Below, one piece after another: positions 64,000 to 64,000 of a stretch of DNA of 64,000 nucleotides. A program made the position numbers and the translations under genes. Numbering within the stretch: position 1 is the first letter of the stretch; the number at the start of each line of letters is the position of its first letter. The notes beneath the pieces are model-generated. The model did not search any database. It was not told the DNA's origin and saw only the letters and a program-made list of their open reading frames with translations. This DNA comes from an uncultured Winogradskyella sp. (GTDB taxonomy: Bacteria > Bacteroidota > Bacteroidia > Flavobacteriales > Flavobacteriaceae). The stretch covers positions 1 through 64,000 of the forward strand of contig NZ_CANLYI010000001.1 in assembly GCF_947495255.1 (NCBI RefSeq). The letters are read 5' to 3'.

Positions 64000-64000
64000 A

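Noticed and set aside
1-64000. Mobile island / phage / defence system
   Set aside because: No integrase, transposase, toxin-antitoxin, restriction or retron-like genes recognised; content is core or metabolic.

Overview
AT-rich window from a Bacteroidota chromosome, almost certainly Flavobacteriia. Supporting evidence: SusC/SusD pair, T9SS C-terminal sorting domains, TAnnTTTG-type -7 elements, fused E1 alpha/beta. I see no rRNA, tRNA, CRISPR array, transposase, prophage or recognisable defence island. From left to right: (i) a minus-strand SusC/SusD + lipoprotein + T9SS subtilase locus with a putative porin (0.2-9.9 kb); (ii) housekeeping and hypothetical genes including rnhB, a nucleoid-associated protein, lipB, a YqaE/Pmp3 mini-gene missing from the ORF track, a LuxR-type regulator, lysS, a diheme cytochrome-like lipoprotein, a DUF5117-type metalloprotease, GDYXXLXY/DUF2157, YiaA, hemL, a glucosaminidase, an ACC-deaminase-like PLP enzyme, a large T9SS protein, hutU, a SulP transporter and a cold-shock protein (10-45 kb); (iii) a nearly uninterrupted minus-strand catabolic block, 45-64 kb, with a branched-chain 2-oxoacid dehydrogenase (fused E1, E2), ilvE and a phenylacetate degradation operon (paaE-A-B-C-D, ECH, a threonine/serine-dehydratase-like gene, HAD, paaI, thiolase, paaZ, ECH, paaY) headed by a TetR gene cut by the window edge. 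The most unusual signal is that essentially every non-trivial intergenic gap in block (iii) carries a short palindromic or periodic repeat from one of about seven families. One member appears to have been domesticated in frame inside the E2 linker. Such repeats are nearly absent from the first 45 kb (one clear element at 19.2 kb). Other notable items are a four-unit 17-18 aa tandem repeat inside a SulP transporter, a putative mini-gluzincin (HERIH) whose 3' end contains the opposing gene's terminator, a C-terminal DinB/DUF1569-like extension on PaaZ, and a TetR operator-like palindrome beside the paa -7 element.
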